From positions 1-64,000 of the forward strand of contig CALAOT010000105.1 in NCBI GenBank assembly GCA_937889545.1: a DNA stretch of 64,000 nucleotides, read 5' to 3'. Of the stretch, positions 1 through 8,494 are shown one piece after another (the first letter of the stretch is position 1; the number at the start of each line of letters is the position of its first letter). The DNA comes from an uncultured Opitutaceae bacterium. Its GTDB lineage: Bacteria > Verrucomicrobiota > Verrucomicrobiia > Opitutales > Opitutaceae. The position numbers were made by a program, and so were the translations under genes. The notes under the pieces are model-generated. The model saw only the letters and a program-made list of their open reading frames with translations, was not told the DNA's origin and made no database searches.

Positions 1-1
1 T

Positions 2-115
2 GGGCGCGGCTCGTATGGCCACGGCGGCGGCGCCTATGTCCATCCGGGCGGCGGGAGTCACGATGCTGGCGGTGGGGGAGGTCACGCTGGTGGGGGTGGC
101 GGCGATCGCAAATAA
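2..115 (+). CDS. C-terminal tail of a glycine-rich protein (partial)
   Basis: The window opens inside a reading frame that runs to a TAA stop and encodes 37 residues dominated by Gly with scattered His, Ser and Ala (runs such as GGGGGHAGGGGG). The gene's start lies outside the window, so its function cannot be given. Low-complexity Gly/His tails are common on cell-envelope or RNA-binding proteins, but nothing here decides between these. The frame was chosen because it alone gives a biased, protein-like composition; another frame over the same bases is rich in Arg and Trp and looks artificial. Confidence 0.35.
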   Translation, partial: GRGSYGHGGGAYVHPGGGSHDAGGGGGHAGGGGGDRK

Positions 116-334
116 TCGCAGTGGCCCTCTGAGGCTTGGCTTAACGACCCGAGCGCATGTCCCCAAGACGCGCCTAACCGGAGCACGTGTATTATCCAAC
201 CGTGCGCCCCGAACCCATACACTGTCTATGGAACTGCCTTCGTTTGATGACTCATTGCGTCAATCCGCTTACTTGTTCTCCGGCACCGATTGGGCACTCT
301 GTTTCTCCAGCAGGATCTTGCTGAAATATGCGTG

Positions 335-952
335 CTAGGTGAAGGACTCCCCGAGGCTGGGGTGGGCGATCAGGAAATCGCCCTCCAGGGTTTGTGACGG
401 CTTTCCCTCGAGCAGTTTGTGAATGTCGGGGTGCGTGTCCAAGAATTCGTGAAGCGCGGGGACATCAGGGCGCATCATGGGGCCGCGCGCGAGGCGCGCG
501 ATGTGGGGGTGAATCGGGAATTCAGGTTCGGCCTTGAGAGCAGGGGCGATTCTGGGCTTCTGCTTGAATAGTACGTCGATATCGGGGTCTTTCCTCCGGA
601 ACTCTTTTCCGGCGAGCTGATCGAGATTATTGCGCACAATCTCTTCGAGCTTCGGATTGGCATCCAATACCTGATCGAATTCCATCAGAGTCTTTTGTAC
701 CGCTTCGTCCAACGAGACGATAGGCAAGGTCCCCTGAAGGTTAATTGGCGTCCATTCATGGCAACATACCCGCTCTGGGGCCGGACAGATGTATGGCGAG
801 CCCGCTTTTGCGCCGCATGTCCTGCAATCATATACGGCCAATGCCCCATACCGCCTTGGTGAACCTTTCGTTATGTTTGTGATCCCCTTTCTAACACGCG
901 CACACGCAACCGGCCTGCATTCCTGCCCGAAGCCCATGAACCTCTCCGCCAC
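335..952 (-). CDS. Hypothetical protein with degenerate NP/HP repeats
   Basis: A 205-codon minus-strand frame. Its C-terminal 120 residues carry an irregular repeat of the form (A/T)(N/H)P-x-(L/I)-x-x-(I/L)-(V/L), seen in ANPKLEEIV, THPDIHKLL and AHPSLGESF. I recall similar helical repeats in uncharacterised proteins of Verrucomicrobiota and Acidobacteriota. The N-terminal part has several cysteines (CRTC, CP, CC) and no signal peptide. The start at 952 overlaps the first codons of the divergent ubiB gene by 17 bases. A shorter version from a TTG at 727 with GGGGA upstream is possible. It may also be a decayed gene. No function is assigned. Confidence 0.35.
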   Translation of the reverse strand: MAERFMGFGQECRPVACARVRKGITNITKGSPRRYGALAVYDCRTCGAKAGSPYICPAPERVCCHEWTPINLQGTLPIVSLDEAVQKTLMEFDQVLDANPKLEEIVRNNLDQLAGKEFRRKDPDIDVLFKQKPRIAPALKAEPEFPIHPHIARLARGPMMRPDVPALHEFLDTHPDIHKLLEGKPSQTLEGDFLIAHPSLGESFT

Positions 953-2606
953 TCATTTAAAACGGTACAGACAAATCGCGGTATTGCTGTGGAAATACGG
1001 CCGTTCCGACATCGTGCAGCAGATGGCGGTGCAAGACGGGTTCGACCCGGAGGAACTGAAGGCGGATGCTAACGATGCTGCCCCGGAACAACTGGCGGAT
1101 GACCTGGAAAAGATGGGACCGACCTATGTCAAACTGGGCCAAGTGCTCGCGGGCCGGCCCGACCTCCTTCCAGTGCCCTATCTCAAGGCGCTCGCGCGGC
1201 TTCAAGATAAGGCCAAGCCTTTTGCCTATGAAGAAGTGGAACAGATCCTATTGGCGGAACTGGGAGTGCGGGTTTCCAAGGCGTTCTCCCGCTTCGATAC
1301 CGAGCCCATCGCCGCCGCGTCGTTGGGACAGGTCCATCTTGCGGCTCTTCGCGACGGCCGCCAAGTGGTGGTCAAAGTTCAAAGGCCCGACATCCGCCGC
1401 CAGATTGCCGACGACTTTGAAGTGCTAGCCGAGATTGCCAGTTTTCTCGACGAACACACGGAGATCGGCCAACGGTACCGATTTGGCGCCGCCGTGGCTG
1501 AATTCCGCACCGTCATCCAACAGGAGCTCAATTACGAGCGTGAGGCTCAAAACCTCATCGCGGTTGGGAAGAACTTAAAAGAGTTCAAATTGATCCGGGT
1601 GCCCCAACCCATTCTCGACTACAGCACCCGCAGCGTCCTTACGATGGATTACATTAAGGGCCAAAAGATCACTACGCTCGGATCTTTGGCCAAACTCGAC
1701 ATCAAGGGGGCGCTCCTCGCCGAGGAGCTGTTTCGGGCCTACCTGAAGCAAGTGCTAATCGACGGCCTCTTTCACGCTGATCCCCACCCGGGAAATGTGT
1801 TTATCACGGACGACGGCCGGATCGCCCTACTCGACCTCGGCATGGTGGGACACACCGCCCCGGCGATGCAGGAACATCTCCTCAAGGTTCTCATTGCCGT
1901 AAGCGATGGGAAAGGTGATGAGGCCGCTGAAGAGGTCGTGCGAATGAGTGAGAAGGCCGACTCCTTCGACCTGCACAAATTCCGACAGCAGATTGGCCAG
2001 CTTGTGGCGTCGAGCCGCAATCAGGGGCTCCGAGAGCTCAATGTCGGCCAATCGCTTCTGGATGTCAGCCGGCATGCCAGGGACAACGGCCTGTTTGTTC
2101 CGAGCGAACTCGTCCTGCTCGGCAAGACCCTGCTCCAGTTGGATGAGGTGGGTCGCATACTGGATCCCACATTCGATCCCAACGCCTCGATCCGCCGCAA
2201 CGCTGGGGAGATTACGTCGACCCGCATGGTCCGGGAAACCTCGCAAGGCAGTGTGGTCAATACGTTGCTCGAACTGAAAGACTTCACGGTCAACCTACCC
2301 TCCCGGCTGAACCGGATCATGGATGCGCTCGCCAATGCCGAATTGGAGGTGAAGGTGAGGGCGACGGACGCGAAGATGGTTGTGGACGGAATTGAGAAAG
2401 TAGCCAACCGGGTCACCAAAGGCATCCTTCTCGCCGCCTTGATCATAGGCGCGGCTTTGATGATGCGAATCGACACCCATTGGCGCTTCTTTGGCTACCC
2501 GGGATTCGCGATGCTCTGCTTCATCGGGGCAGCAGTCGGAGCGCTCGTCCTCCTCTACAATATTTACGCCGAGGACCGCGATAGCCGGAAGCGCCGTCCA
2601 CACTAG
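936..2606 (+). CDS. ubiB: ABC1/UbiB-family atypical protein kinase-like protein
   Basis: An AarF/ABC1/UbiB-family membrane protein of 556 aa. The family has a protein-kinase-like fold with ATPase activity and supports ubiquinone or other isoprenoid-lipid biosynthesis. Visible signatures are the KxGQ motif (YVKLGQVL), the Ala-rich nucleotide loop followed by the conserved lysine (AAASLGQVH, then VVVKVQRP), the catalytic-loop equivalent DPHPGNVF and the DFG-like LLDLGMVG. The last 60 residues form two hydrophobic helices ended by a charged tail, the usual C-terminal anchor. The ATG at 936 is preferred because the family begins about here; an in-frame ATG further upstream (789) would add 49 residues without resemblance to the family. 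It is monocistronic, with a decayed gene downstream. Confidence 0.9.
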   Translation: MNLSATHLKRYRQIAVLLWKYGRSDIVQQMAVQDGFDPEELKADANDAAPEQLADDLEKMGPTYVKLGQVLAGRPDLLPVPYLKALARLQDKAKPFAYEEVEQILLAELGVRVSKAFSRFDTEPIAAASLGQVHLAALRDGRQVVVKVQRPDIRRQIADDFEVLAEIASFLDEHTEIGQRYRFGAAVAEFRTVIQQELNYEREAQNLIAVGKNLKEFKLIRVPQPILDYSTRSVLTMDYIKGQKITTLGSLAKLDIKGALLAEELFRAYLKQVLIDGLFHADPHPGNVFITDDGRIALLDLGMVGHTAPAMQEHLLKVLIAVSDGKGDEAAEEVVRMSEKADSFDLHKFRQQIGQLVASSRNQGLRELNVGQSLLDVSRHARDNGLFVPSELVLLGKTLLQLDEVGRILDPTFDPNASIRRNAGEITSTRMVRETSQGSVVNTLLELKDFTVNLPSRLNRIMDALANAELEVKVRATDAKMVVDGIEKVANRVTKGILLAALIIGAALMMRIDTHWRFFGYPGFAMLCFIGAAVGALVLLYNIYAEDRDSRKRRPH

Positions 2607-2860
2607 AAACCAAAAGGAAACCGCGGCAGCTCGGCTCGTGCCATCCTGGAAGATCCGCCGGACCTCCCCCAGCGATCGAGCTCATGGCCGTTGCCGCGAA
2701 CGAAATGCCACGGCGTGCCGCACGGCAAACCGGCTGTAGAACTTCGCCCCCGTTTTGCGCCTGCCAATATCCCCTCTGAGGGCAAGCCCAGCCTCGCGCG
2801 CCCCGAATGATCCGGAGTAATCCGCCGCTGTCGCCGTGCCGCGGTAGTCTCCTGTCCGCA
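2607..2860 (-). pseudogene. Remnant of a DUF6807 (PmoA-like) gene
   Basis: Read on the minus strand, bases ~2855-2780 encode RGTATAADYSGSFGAREAG, almost the same as RGAATAADYSGSFGGREAG in the intact ThuA-DUF6807 gene at 17.5 kb. At DNA level a stretch of about 60 bases (2795-2855) is nearly identical to 17475-17525. Beyond the match the frame reaches a stop, and a neighbouring frame continues with PWHFV, which may be the eroded equivalent of the PWYVI motif that follows in the intact copy. No start codon or full domain remains. I read it as the last trace of a second gene copy; it also shows that the neighbouring sigma-factor gene must start downstream of about 2860. Confidence 0.6.
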
Positions 2861-2902
2861 ATGGTCGTAACCGCTTTACAACTCAGCTCTTCCTATCAAA
2901 CC

Positions 2903-3613
2903 ATGCTCACGTCGCCCGGTCCCAACGACCGAGCGGTCACTTCGCGGCAGGAGGCGCGGCATGACGCCGAGTTGGTGCGCCGATTCATCGCGGGGGACGA
3001 GGGTGCGTTCGCCGAGATCGTCACTCGATTTCGCGGAAGGATTTTCTCAATCGCGTTAAGCCATCTGCGCAACCATGCCGATGCCGAGGAGATAACTCAG
3101 CACACCTTCATCCGCGCCCACCGCGGCCTGACGCGTTTTCGAGGCGACTCCTCGCTCGCCACATGGCTGCACCGGATCGCCTTCAATCTCTCCCGCAACC
3201 GCTGCAAGTATTATTCCCATCGCCGCCAGCATGCCACCCTCTCGCTCGACTACGCCTTCAGCCACGACAATCAAGCGACTGTCCCCGATCTGATCGCAAG
3301 TGATGCTCCGGACCCGGCCCGGGAAGCGACAGCTGGCGAGTTTTCTGCATTCGTCGCCGTGTGCATGGACAAGCTTGGCCCGCGCCAGCGCGAAATACTC
3401 GCGCTGCGCAAAGGATTGGAGCAATCCTATGGTGACATCGTCCGGGAGCTCGGGATCAGCATTGGCACCGTAAAGAGCCGGATCGCGCGAGCCCGCGAAA
3501 GGCTCCGCGCGCTTCTTGCGCAGTCATGTCCCGAATTGCCGCCGGATGCTTCGTCCTTCGACTGGTTCGAGCCCATCCAAACCTGTGGCCGTGTGATAGT
3601 TGTCTGCGGCTGA
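2903..3613 (+). CDS. RNA polymerase sigma factor, ECF/sigma-70 family
   Basis: An extracytoplasmic-function-type sigma factor. Region 2 runs from ELVRRFIAGDEGAFAEIV through DAEEITQHTFIRAHRGL and FRGDSSLATWLHRIAFN, which covers the -10 recognition helices. Region 4 holds LGPRQREILALRKGLE and a helix-turn-helix IVRELGISIGTVKSRIARARERL for the -35 element. Zinc-binding anti-sigma partners or sensory domains are not fused to it. The start is uncertain: ATG at 2903 gives 236 aa, ATG at 2861 adds 14 residues; the start at 2807 would lie inside the DUF6807 remnant and is unlikely. The last 25 residues after region 4 are unlike the family. No anti-sigma gene is adjacent, so its regulation is not visible. 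Confidence 0.85.
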   Translation: MLTSPGPNDRAVTSRQEARHDAELVRRFIAGDEGAFAEIVTRFRGRIFSIALSHLRNHADAEEITQHTFIRAHRGLTRFRGDSSLATWLHRIAFNLSRNRCKYYSHRRQHATLSLDYAFSHDNQATVPDLIASDAPDPAREATAGEFSAFVAVCMDKLGPRQREILALRKGLEQSYGDIVRELGISIGTVKSRIARARERLRALLAQSCPELPPDASSFDWFEPIQTCGRVIVVCG

Positions 3614-4355
3614 GCGCAACCGCCGCAGTCGGCTCGGTCAAGTGATTGATATCCGGACGCTGCTCTCGATCATTCCCCGCGCGATCGCGTAGCGGGACGA
3701 TCCTCATTCATTACGCTTGATATCGCGCAACTAGGTCCGGGCACTTCGTGAACCTCGACGAGCGCCTGCTCAATCTGCGGGCCGACGGCTTCCGGCCGCG
3801 GGCGAAGCCGAGCCCATGGAGGCATCCGCACCAGCGAATACTTGCCTCGCTGGCACTCCTCCTATGGGAATCCGATGAAACCGACGACCCGGCTTTAAGA
3901 ATACGCATCCAGACTGAACTCAATGCGCGTGGGAGCGGCCTCAACGAACGGGTCGCCGCATGTCGGGCACTCTGGAATCGCGTCCGATGGCACGCGGCGG
4001 CGGTATTCCGGCTGGCGCACCGGGGCAGAGATGACGCCTCGCGCCGCGGCCCCGCGCAGATTGACCTCGGCGATCCTTGTGGCGACCTGAGACCACAGTC
4101 GATGCGTCCAACCGTTCGCTGATGAGACGCTGATTGTCCCCGAAACGCTTTGGAATGCCGCCAGCCAGGCCTTTGGCCAGAAGGCATGATTTTGAATTTG
4201 CAGTTTCACCGCCTCGATTCCCCGTCCGGGCGCAGTGGGGTCAACGCCCAATTCCGGGCCATTTTCCACCGTCGTTGCTCGACAGATCCTGGGTTATGGA
4301 GTTCCCTTGGCTCCTAACCGATGCAGGTAGAGGGCAGCGGCTGAGAATACCGACA
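3614..4355. other. Intergenic stretch without a confident gene
   Basis: About 740 bases between the sigma factor and the CheB-CheR gene. It contains one copy of the interspersed repeat (3678-3757). Both strands have open frames of 124-158 codons here (plus 3748-4122, minus 3895-4269 and 3711-4187), but none has a recognisable motif, and two on opposite strands cannot both be real. The minus-strand frame 3895-4269 has a CPTC pair and a fairly protein-like composition and would be the first choice if a gene exists. Confidence 0.4.
3678..3757. repeat. Interspersed repeat, copy 1
   Basis: Matches 8501-8580 in the same orientation. The shared order is a GC-rich block (CCGCGC...GCGGGACGATC), a 10-base spacer that differs, then ACGCTTGAT and a homologous ~35-base block ending CTTCGTGAACCTC here and TTTCGTGCACCTC in copy 2. 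In both places the minus strand encodes TKCPDLVAR(Y/H)QA followed by a stop. It lies downstream of the sigma-factor gene. It may be a REP-like element or a piece of two eroded paralogous genes. Confidence 0.6.
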
Positions 4356-7115
4356 ATGAAGAATCGAGCCAAATCAAAGCGAGCAAAACACCGATCGGTC
4401 AAGACGGCTTCGAATCGCCCAATGTCCTCGCAATCGGCGTACCGTCCCTTTCCCATTGTGGGCATCGGTTCCTCCGCCGGGGGGCTGGAAGCGTTGGCCC
4501 AGTTTTTTGGCAATGCACAGGCGGACATCGGGATGGCATTTGTGGTCATTCAGCACCTGGATCCCACGCTGAAGGGAATGATGCCCGAACTGCTGCAGCG
4601 GGTCACCGCCATGAAAGTGGTGCAGGTGAAAGACGGTTCAATGGTCCGGCCGGGCTGTGTGTACGTGATTCCTCCGAACAAGGATATGTCCATACTCCAT
4701 GGGAGGCTGCACCTGCTCGACCCTGTTGCGCCCCGCGGCCTGCGGCTGCCAATCGACTTCTTCTTTCGCTCTCTTGCCGAGGACCAACACGAGCTCGCCA
4801 TTGGAGTCATCCTCTCGGGAATGGGCAGCGACGGGACTCTGGGCATCAAAGCCATTAAAGAATATGCGGGTTTGGTTCTGGTGCAGGAACCCGCCTCGGC
4901 GAAATTCGACGGCATGCCGCGCAGCGCCATCGAGGCGGGGCTGGCGGATTTTGTAGCCCCTGCTAAGGAGTTGCCGGGCAAGCTCATTGATTACCAGCGG
5001 CATGTGCCCCGTATCGGAAGATCCGAGGCCCGGCTGGAGGACAAGATGATAAGCGCACTCGACAAAGTGATCATCCTGTTGCGCTCGAACACCGGACACG
5101 ATTTCACGCACTACCGTCGGAGTACGCTCTATCGGCGCGTCGAGCGCCGAATGGGCATCCACCAGATTGTCCAGATCGCCACCTACGTCCGGTTCCTGCA
5201 GGAGAATCCCCAGGAGCTGAGCATCCTCTTCAAGGAACTGTTGATTGGCGTCACAAGTTTCTTCCGCGACCGATCCGCGTGGGCCCAGCTTGAGAAAAAG
5301 GCTCTTCCGGCGCTGGTCGCCAACCGGCCGGCTCGCGCCGTGTTGCGCGCTTGGGTCGCGGGCTGCTCGACGGGTGAAGAAGCATATTCCCTCGCCATGC
5401 TTTTCAAGGAGACTCTGAGCCGCGCCAGATCCACGATGGGTCTGTCCCTGCAAATCTACGCCACGGACCTCGACCGAGATGCAATCGATAAGGCACGCCA
5501 GGGCTTCTATCCGGAAAACATAGTCGCCGACGTGTCGCGGACCCGGCTCGACCGATTCTTCGTCAAGGAAGAGAACGGCTACCGGGTGAACAAAGAGATC
5601 CGGGCGATGGTCGTCTTTGCGCCGCAAAACCTGATCATGGATCCGCCGTTCACTAAGCTGGATATCTTCTGCTGCCGGAACCTGCTGATCTATCTGACGC
5701 CGGAATTGCAGAAGAGGCTTATCCCGCTGTTCCACTTCATTTTGAATCCCCAAGGCCTGCTTTTTCTCGGGAACGCGGAGAGCATCGGCAGCTTCACCAC
5801 CCTATTCTCTCCGATTGTTCCAAAGGAACGGATTTTCCGGCGATGCGAAACCGTCCTGAAAGGCGTTCAGCTGGATTTCCCCGCCGAGTTCACGGCGGCT
5901 GCGGCATCCCGTTCGATACCGGCTACCGAGTCGCGCCTCCCCGTCGCTAGTCTCCAGTCGCTTGCGGATCTGATGCTACGGACGCGATACGTCCCGCCCG
6001 CGGTGTTGGTCAACGAGAACGGCGACATCATCTACATCAGCGGGCGCACGGGCAACTATTTGGAGCCGGCGGCCGGCAAGGCCAACTGGAACATCATTGC
6101 CATGGCTCGGGAAGGATTGAGGTATGAACTTACAAGCGCCCTGCAGAAGGTTAATCGAACCAAGGAATCGGTCGCCATAAGTGGTGTGAAGGTCGGAGTC
6201 GGTCCCGAAGAGCGAACCGTGAATGTTCATGTGCAGGCGCTTCAAGAGCCCAAGGAGCTCCTCGGTATGGTTCTCGTGGTGTTTAGCGACGCTGTCCCCG
6301 AGATTAAAATGCACCCGGGGGCAAAAGGGAGGAAAGCGCCGGTACTCTCCGCCAGGCAGGGAGGCTTGGAACTGGAACTGCGGCACACCCGCGACGAGAT
6401 GATGGCACACCGCGAGGAGATGCAGACCTCGCAGGAGGAGCTCAAGTCTGTTAACGAGGAGCTTCAGTCCACGAACGAGGAACTACAGTCAACCAACGAG
6501 GAGCTGATGACGTCGAAGGAGGAAATGCAGTCGCTGAACGAAGAACTTCAAACGGTCAACGCGGAGCTTCAGTCCAAGCTCGACGAGCTTTCCACTTCAA
6601 ACAATGACATGAAGAACCTGCTCAACAGCACCAACATTGCCACAGTATTCCTGGACAATGAAATGCGTGTGCGGCGGTTCACGCTGCAGGCGAAGAATAT
6701 CTTCAAATTTATACCGGGCGACGTGGGGAGGCCGATTACCGACCTGGCCTCCAACCTGCGTTATCCCGAACTGGCAGCGGACGCACGCGAGGTGCTTCGG
6801 ACTCTGGCCGTCGCTGAGAAACCGGTCAGCACGATCGATGGGCGCTGGTTCACAGCGCGCATCATGCCCTACCGCACGCTGGACAACAGGATTAACGGCG
6901 TGGTGATCACCTTCGCGAATATCACTGCAGCCAAGAAGCTGGAGGCCAACCTGCGCGAGAAGCACGGCCAGTTGGAGAAATTCTCTGCGCAACAGGCCTC
7001 AAGACTGGCCTCCGCCGAGGTGCGGTCGCTGTCGAAAATCGCCCGAAATGAGCCCGGCGATGCCGGTGCCCGCACGGCTCCCCGGGCTCAGACGGCAAAA
7101 AGGAGGAAACTGTGA
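4356..7115 (+). CDS. CheB-CheR-PAS fusion protein (chemotaxis-like methylesterase/methyltransferase)
   Basis: A 919 aa fusion. Residues ~30-215 form a CheB-type methylesterase domain with the catalytic Ser in GIGSSAGG, the His in QHLDP and the Asp in GMGSDGT. Residues ~225-490 form a CheR methyltransferase with the SAM loop AGCSTGEEAY and the CRNLLIYL motif. Residues ~670-750 are a strong Glu-rich coiled coil with repeats of (S/T)NEELQS, followed by a PAS domain (~750-860). No receiver domain precedes CheB, as is usual for these fusions. The ATG at 4356 is used because the CheB domain starts about 30 residues later; upstream in-frame ATGs add unmatched sequence. It overlaps the next histidine-kinase gene by four bases, so the two are probably translated together. 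No MCP, CheA or CheW gene is nearby, so the methylated partner is unknown. Confidence 0.92.
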   Translation: MKNRAKSKRAKHRSVKTASNRPMSSQSAYRPFPIVGIGSSAGGLEALAQFFGNAQADIGMAFVVIQHLDPTLKGMMPELLQRVTAMKVVQVKDGSMVRPGCVYVIPPNKDMSILHGRLHLLDPVAPRGLRLPIDFFFRSLAEDQHELAIGVILSGMGSDGTLGIKAIKEYAGLVLVQEPASAKFDGMPRSAIEAGLADFVAPAKELPGKLIDYQRHVPRIGRSEARLEDKMISALDKVIILLRSNTGHDFTHYRRSTLYRRVERRMGIHQIVQIATYVRFLQENPQELSILFKELLIGVTSFFRDRSAWAQLEKKALPALVANRPARAVLRAWVAGCSTGEEAYSLAMLFKETLSRARSTMGLSLQIYATDLDRDAIDKARQGFYPENIVADVSRTRLDRFFVKEENGYRVNKEIRAMVVFAPQNLIMDPPFTKLDIFCCRNLLIYLTPELQKRLIPLFHFILNPQGLLFLGNAESIGSFTTLFSPIVPKERIFRRCETVLKGVQLDFPAEFTAAAASRSIPATESRLPVASLQSLADLMLRTRYVPPAVLVNENGDIIYISGRTGNYLEPAAGKANWNIIAMAREGLRYELTSALQKVNRTKESVAISGVKVGVGPEERTVNVHVQALQEPKELLGMVLVVFSDAVPEIKMHPGAKGRKAPVLSARQGGLELELRHTRDEMMAHREEMQTSQEELKSVNEELQSTNEELQSTNEELMTSKEEMQSLNEELQTVNAELQSKLDELSTSNNDMKNLLNSTNIATVFLDNEMRVRRFTLQAKNIFKFIPGDVGRPITDLASNLRYPELAADAREVLRTLAVAEKPVSTIDGRWFTARIMPYRTLDNRINGVVITFANITAAKKLEANLREKHGQLEKFSAQQASRLASAEVRSLSKIARNEPGDAGARTAPRAQTAKRRKL

Positions 7116-8494
7116 AGAAGATCGTTCCCATCAAGACGAGGATGCGCCGGCAATCCGAAAGCCGGCTGAGCGGGAAACAGGCCGAGAATCCCGATCCCCA
7201 ATTCGGGCACGACACCCAGCGCCTTTTCCACGAGCTGCAGGTGCACCAGATTGAGCTGGAGCTGCAGAATGAGGAATTGAACCAAGCCAATCTCGCTGCA
7301 AAGGCTGCCCTGGAAAGATTCACGGACCTCTACGATTTTGCACCGGTCGGCTATTTCTCACTGGATGATTTGGGCGTGATGGTGGAATTGAACATGGCGG
7401 GCGCCGTCTTGCTCGGGGTGGAACGGTCCCGTCTTACCGGCCGCCGCTTCCAGCTTTTCGTGTCTCCAAGGACCCGGCCCGTTTTTCAGGAGTTTCTCGA
7501 CCGGATATTCTCCGGAAGTGGCAGGCAATATTGCGAGGTGGAGCTTCAAAGGGAAACCGGGCACTCCTTCTGGGCGGAACTCGCAGGCACATCAGTGCCG
7601 ACCGGCGACGCTCAACAGAGATTGTCCCGGATAGTGGTATCCGACATTTCGGCCCGCAGGATGGCGGAGGTAGAGCACAAACGCGTCGGGATTTTGGCCG
7701 CCAAGAACCGGGAATTGGAGAATGAGATTTCCCTGCGCAGGGCGAGCGAGGCCTCGCTCAAGGAAAGCGAGGAACGTTTTCGCGGCCTCCTGCATCAATC
7801 GCGTCTGCTGGAGAAACGGCTGCGAAACATGACGCACGAGATGCTGAAGATGCAGGAGGCAGAACGAAAGAAGATCAGCCGCGAGTTGCACGACGAAGTC
7901 AGCCAGATTCTGCTCGGCATCAATGTCCAGCTGGAGATGTTCGCGAAGGCGGTGCAGACCGACCCGCAAGCCATCAAGAAGGCGATCAAGCCCATGCGTT
8001 GGATTGTGGGAAAAGCCGTGCGCATCGTGCATCAGTTCGCCCGCGAACTTCGACCGGCGATGCTGGATGATCTAGGGCTCATTCCAACGCTGCGCTCCTA
8101 CATAAGCGACCTTCCCAAGCGGAAGGGCCGGACATTCCAATTTACGGGCTACATCGGCGTCGAATCCATGGACAATGACAGACGGACGGTGCTCTACCGC
8201 ATTGCTCAGGAAGCGATCACCAATGTCATCAAGCACGCCAATGCGAGCAGAATTGACGTAAGCATTCTCAAGATCCCGGGAGGGGTATCCCTGGAGGTCG
8301 CCGACAATGGCACGTCCTTCGATGTTGCCCAACTTGGGACCAGCCGTTGGCAGAACCGTCTTGGGGTGACCGGCATGCGCGAGCGTGTGGAAATGATCGG
8401 CGGTCAGTTCAGCGTCGTATCCGCGCGGGGCAAAGGGACGACCGTCCGGGCCGAGATTCCGTTCCCTGACCCTGAGCAGAAACCCCACCAATGA
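7112..8494 (+). CDS. PAS-domain sensor histidine kinase, NarX/DegS-type (HisKA_3)
   Basis: A 460 aa soluble kinase that starts with GTG overlapping the stop of the CheB-CheR gene (GTGA) and has a clear AGGAGG about five bases upstream. An N-terminal coiled coil (residues 35-70) leads into a PAS domain (~70-185, with DFAPVGYFSLDD), a second coiled coil, the dimerisation helix with phospho-acceptor His in ISRELHDEVSQ (near residue 260), and a HATPase with AQEAITNVIKHA, VADNG and GVTGMRERV. No transmembrane segment is seen, so it probably senses a cytoplasmic signal or works with the CheB-CheR fusion. Kinases of this class phosphorylate LuxR-type response regulators; none is encoded next to it. 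Confidence 0.92.
   Translation: MKKIVPIKTRMRRQSESRLSGKQAENPDPQFGHDTQRLFHELQVHQIELELQNEELNQANLAAKAALERFTDLYDFAPVGYFSLDDLGVMVELNMAGAVLLGVERSRLTGRRFQLFVSPRTRPVFQEFLDRIFSGSGRQYCEVELQRETGHSFWAELAGTSVPTGDAQQRLSRIVVSDISARRMAEVEHKRVGILAAKNRELENEISLRRASEASLKESEERFRGLLHQSRLLEKRLRNMTHEMLKMQEAERKKISRELHDEVSQILLGINVQLEMFAKAVQTDPQAIKKAIKPMRWIVGKAVRIVHQFARELRPAMLDDLGLIPTLRSYISDLPKRKGRTFQFTGYIGVESMDNDRRTVLYRIAQEAITNVIKHANASRIDVSILKIPGGVSLEVADNGTSFDVAQLGTSRWQNRLGVTGMRERVEMIGGQFSVVSARGKGTTVRAEIPFPDPEQKPHQ

Noticed and set aside
15-338. 107-codon plus-strand frame at the left edge
   Set aside because: It is out of frame with the Gly-rich coding tail and continues into unrelated sequence without any motif.
3748-4269. 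Overlapping frames on both strands (124 codons each)
   Set aside because: Neither shows a motif or a convincing start; at most one could be real, so none is called.
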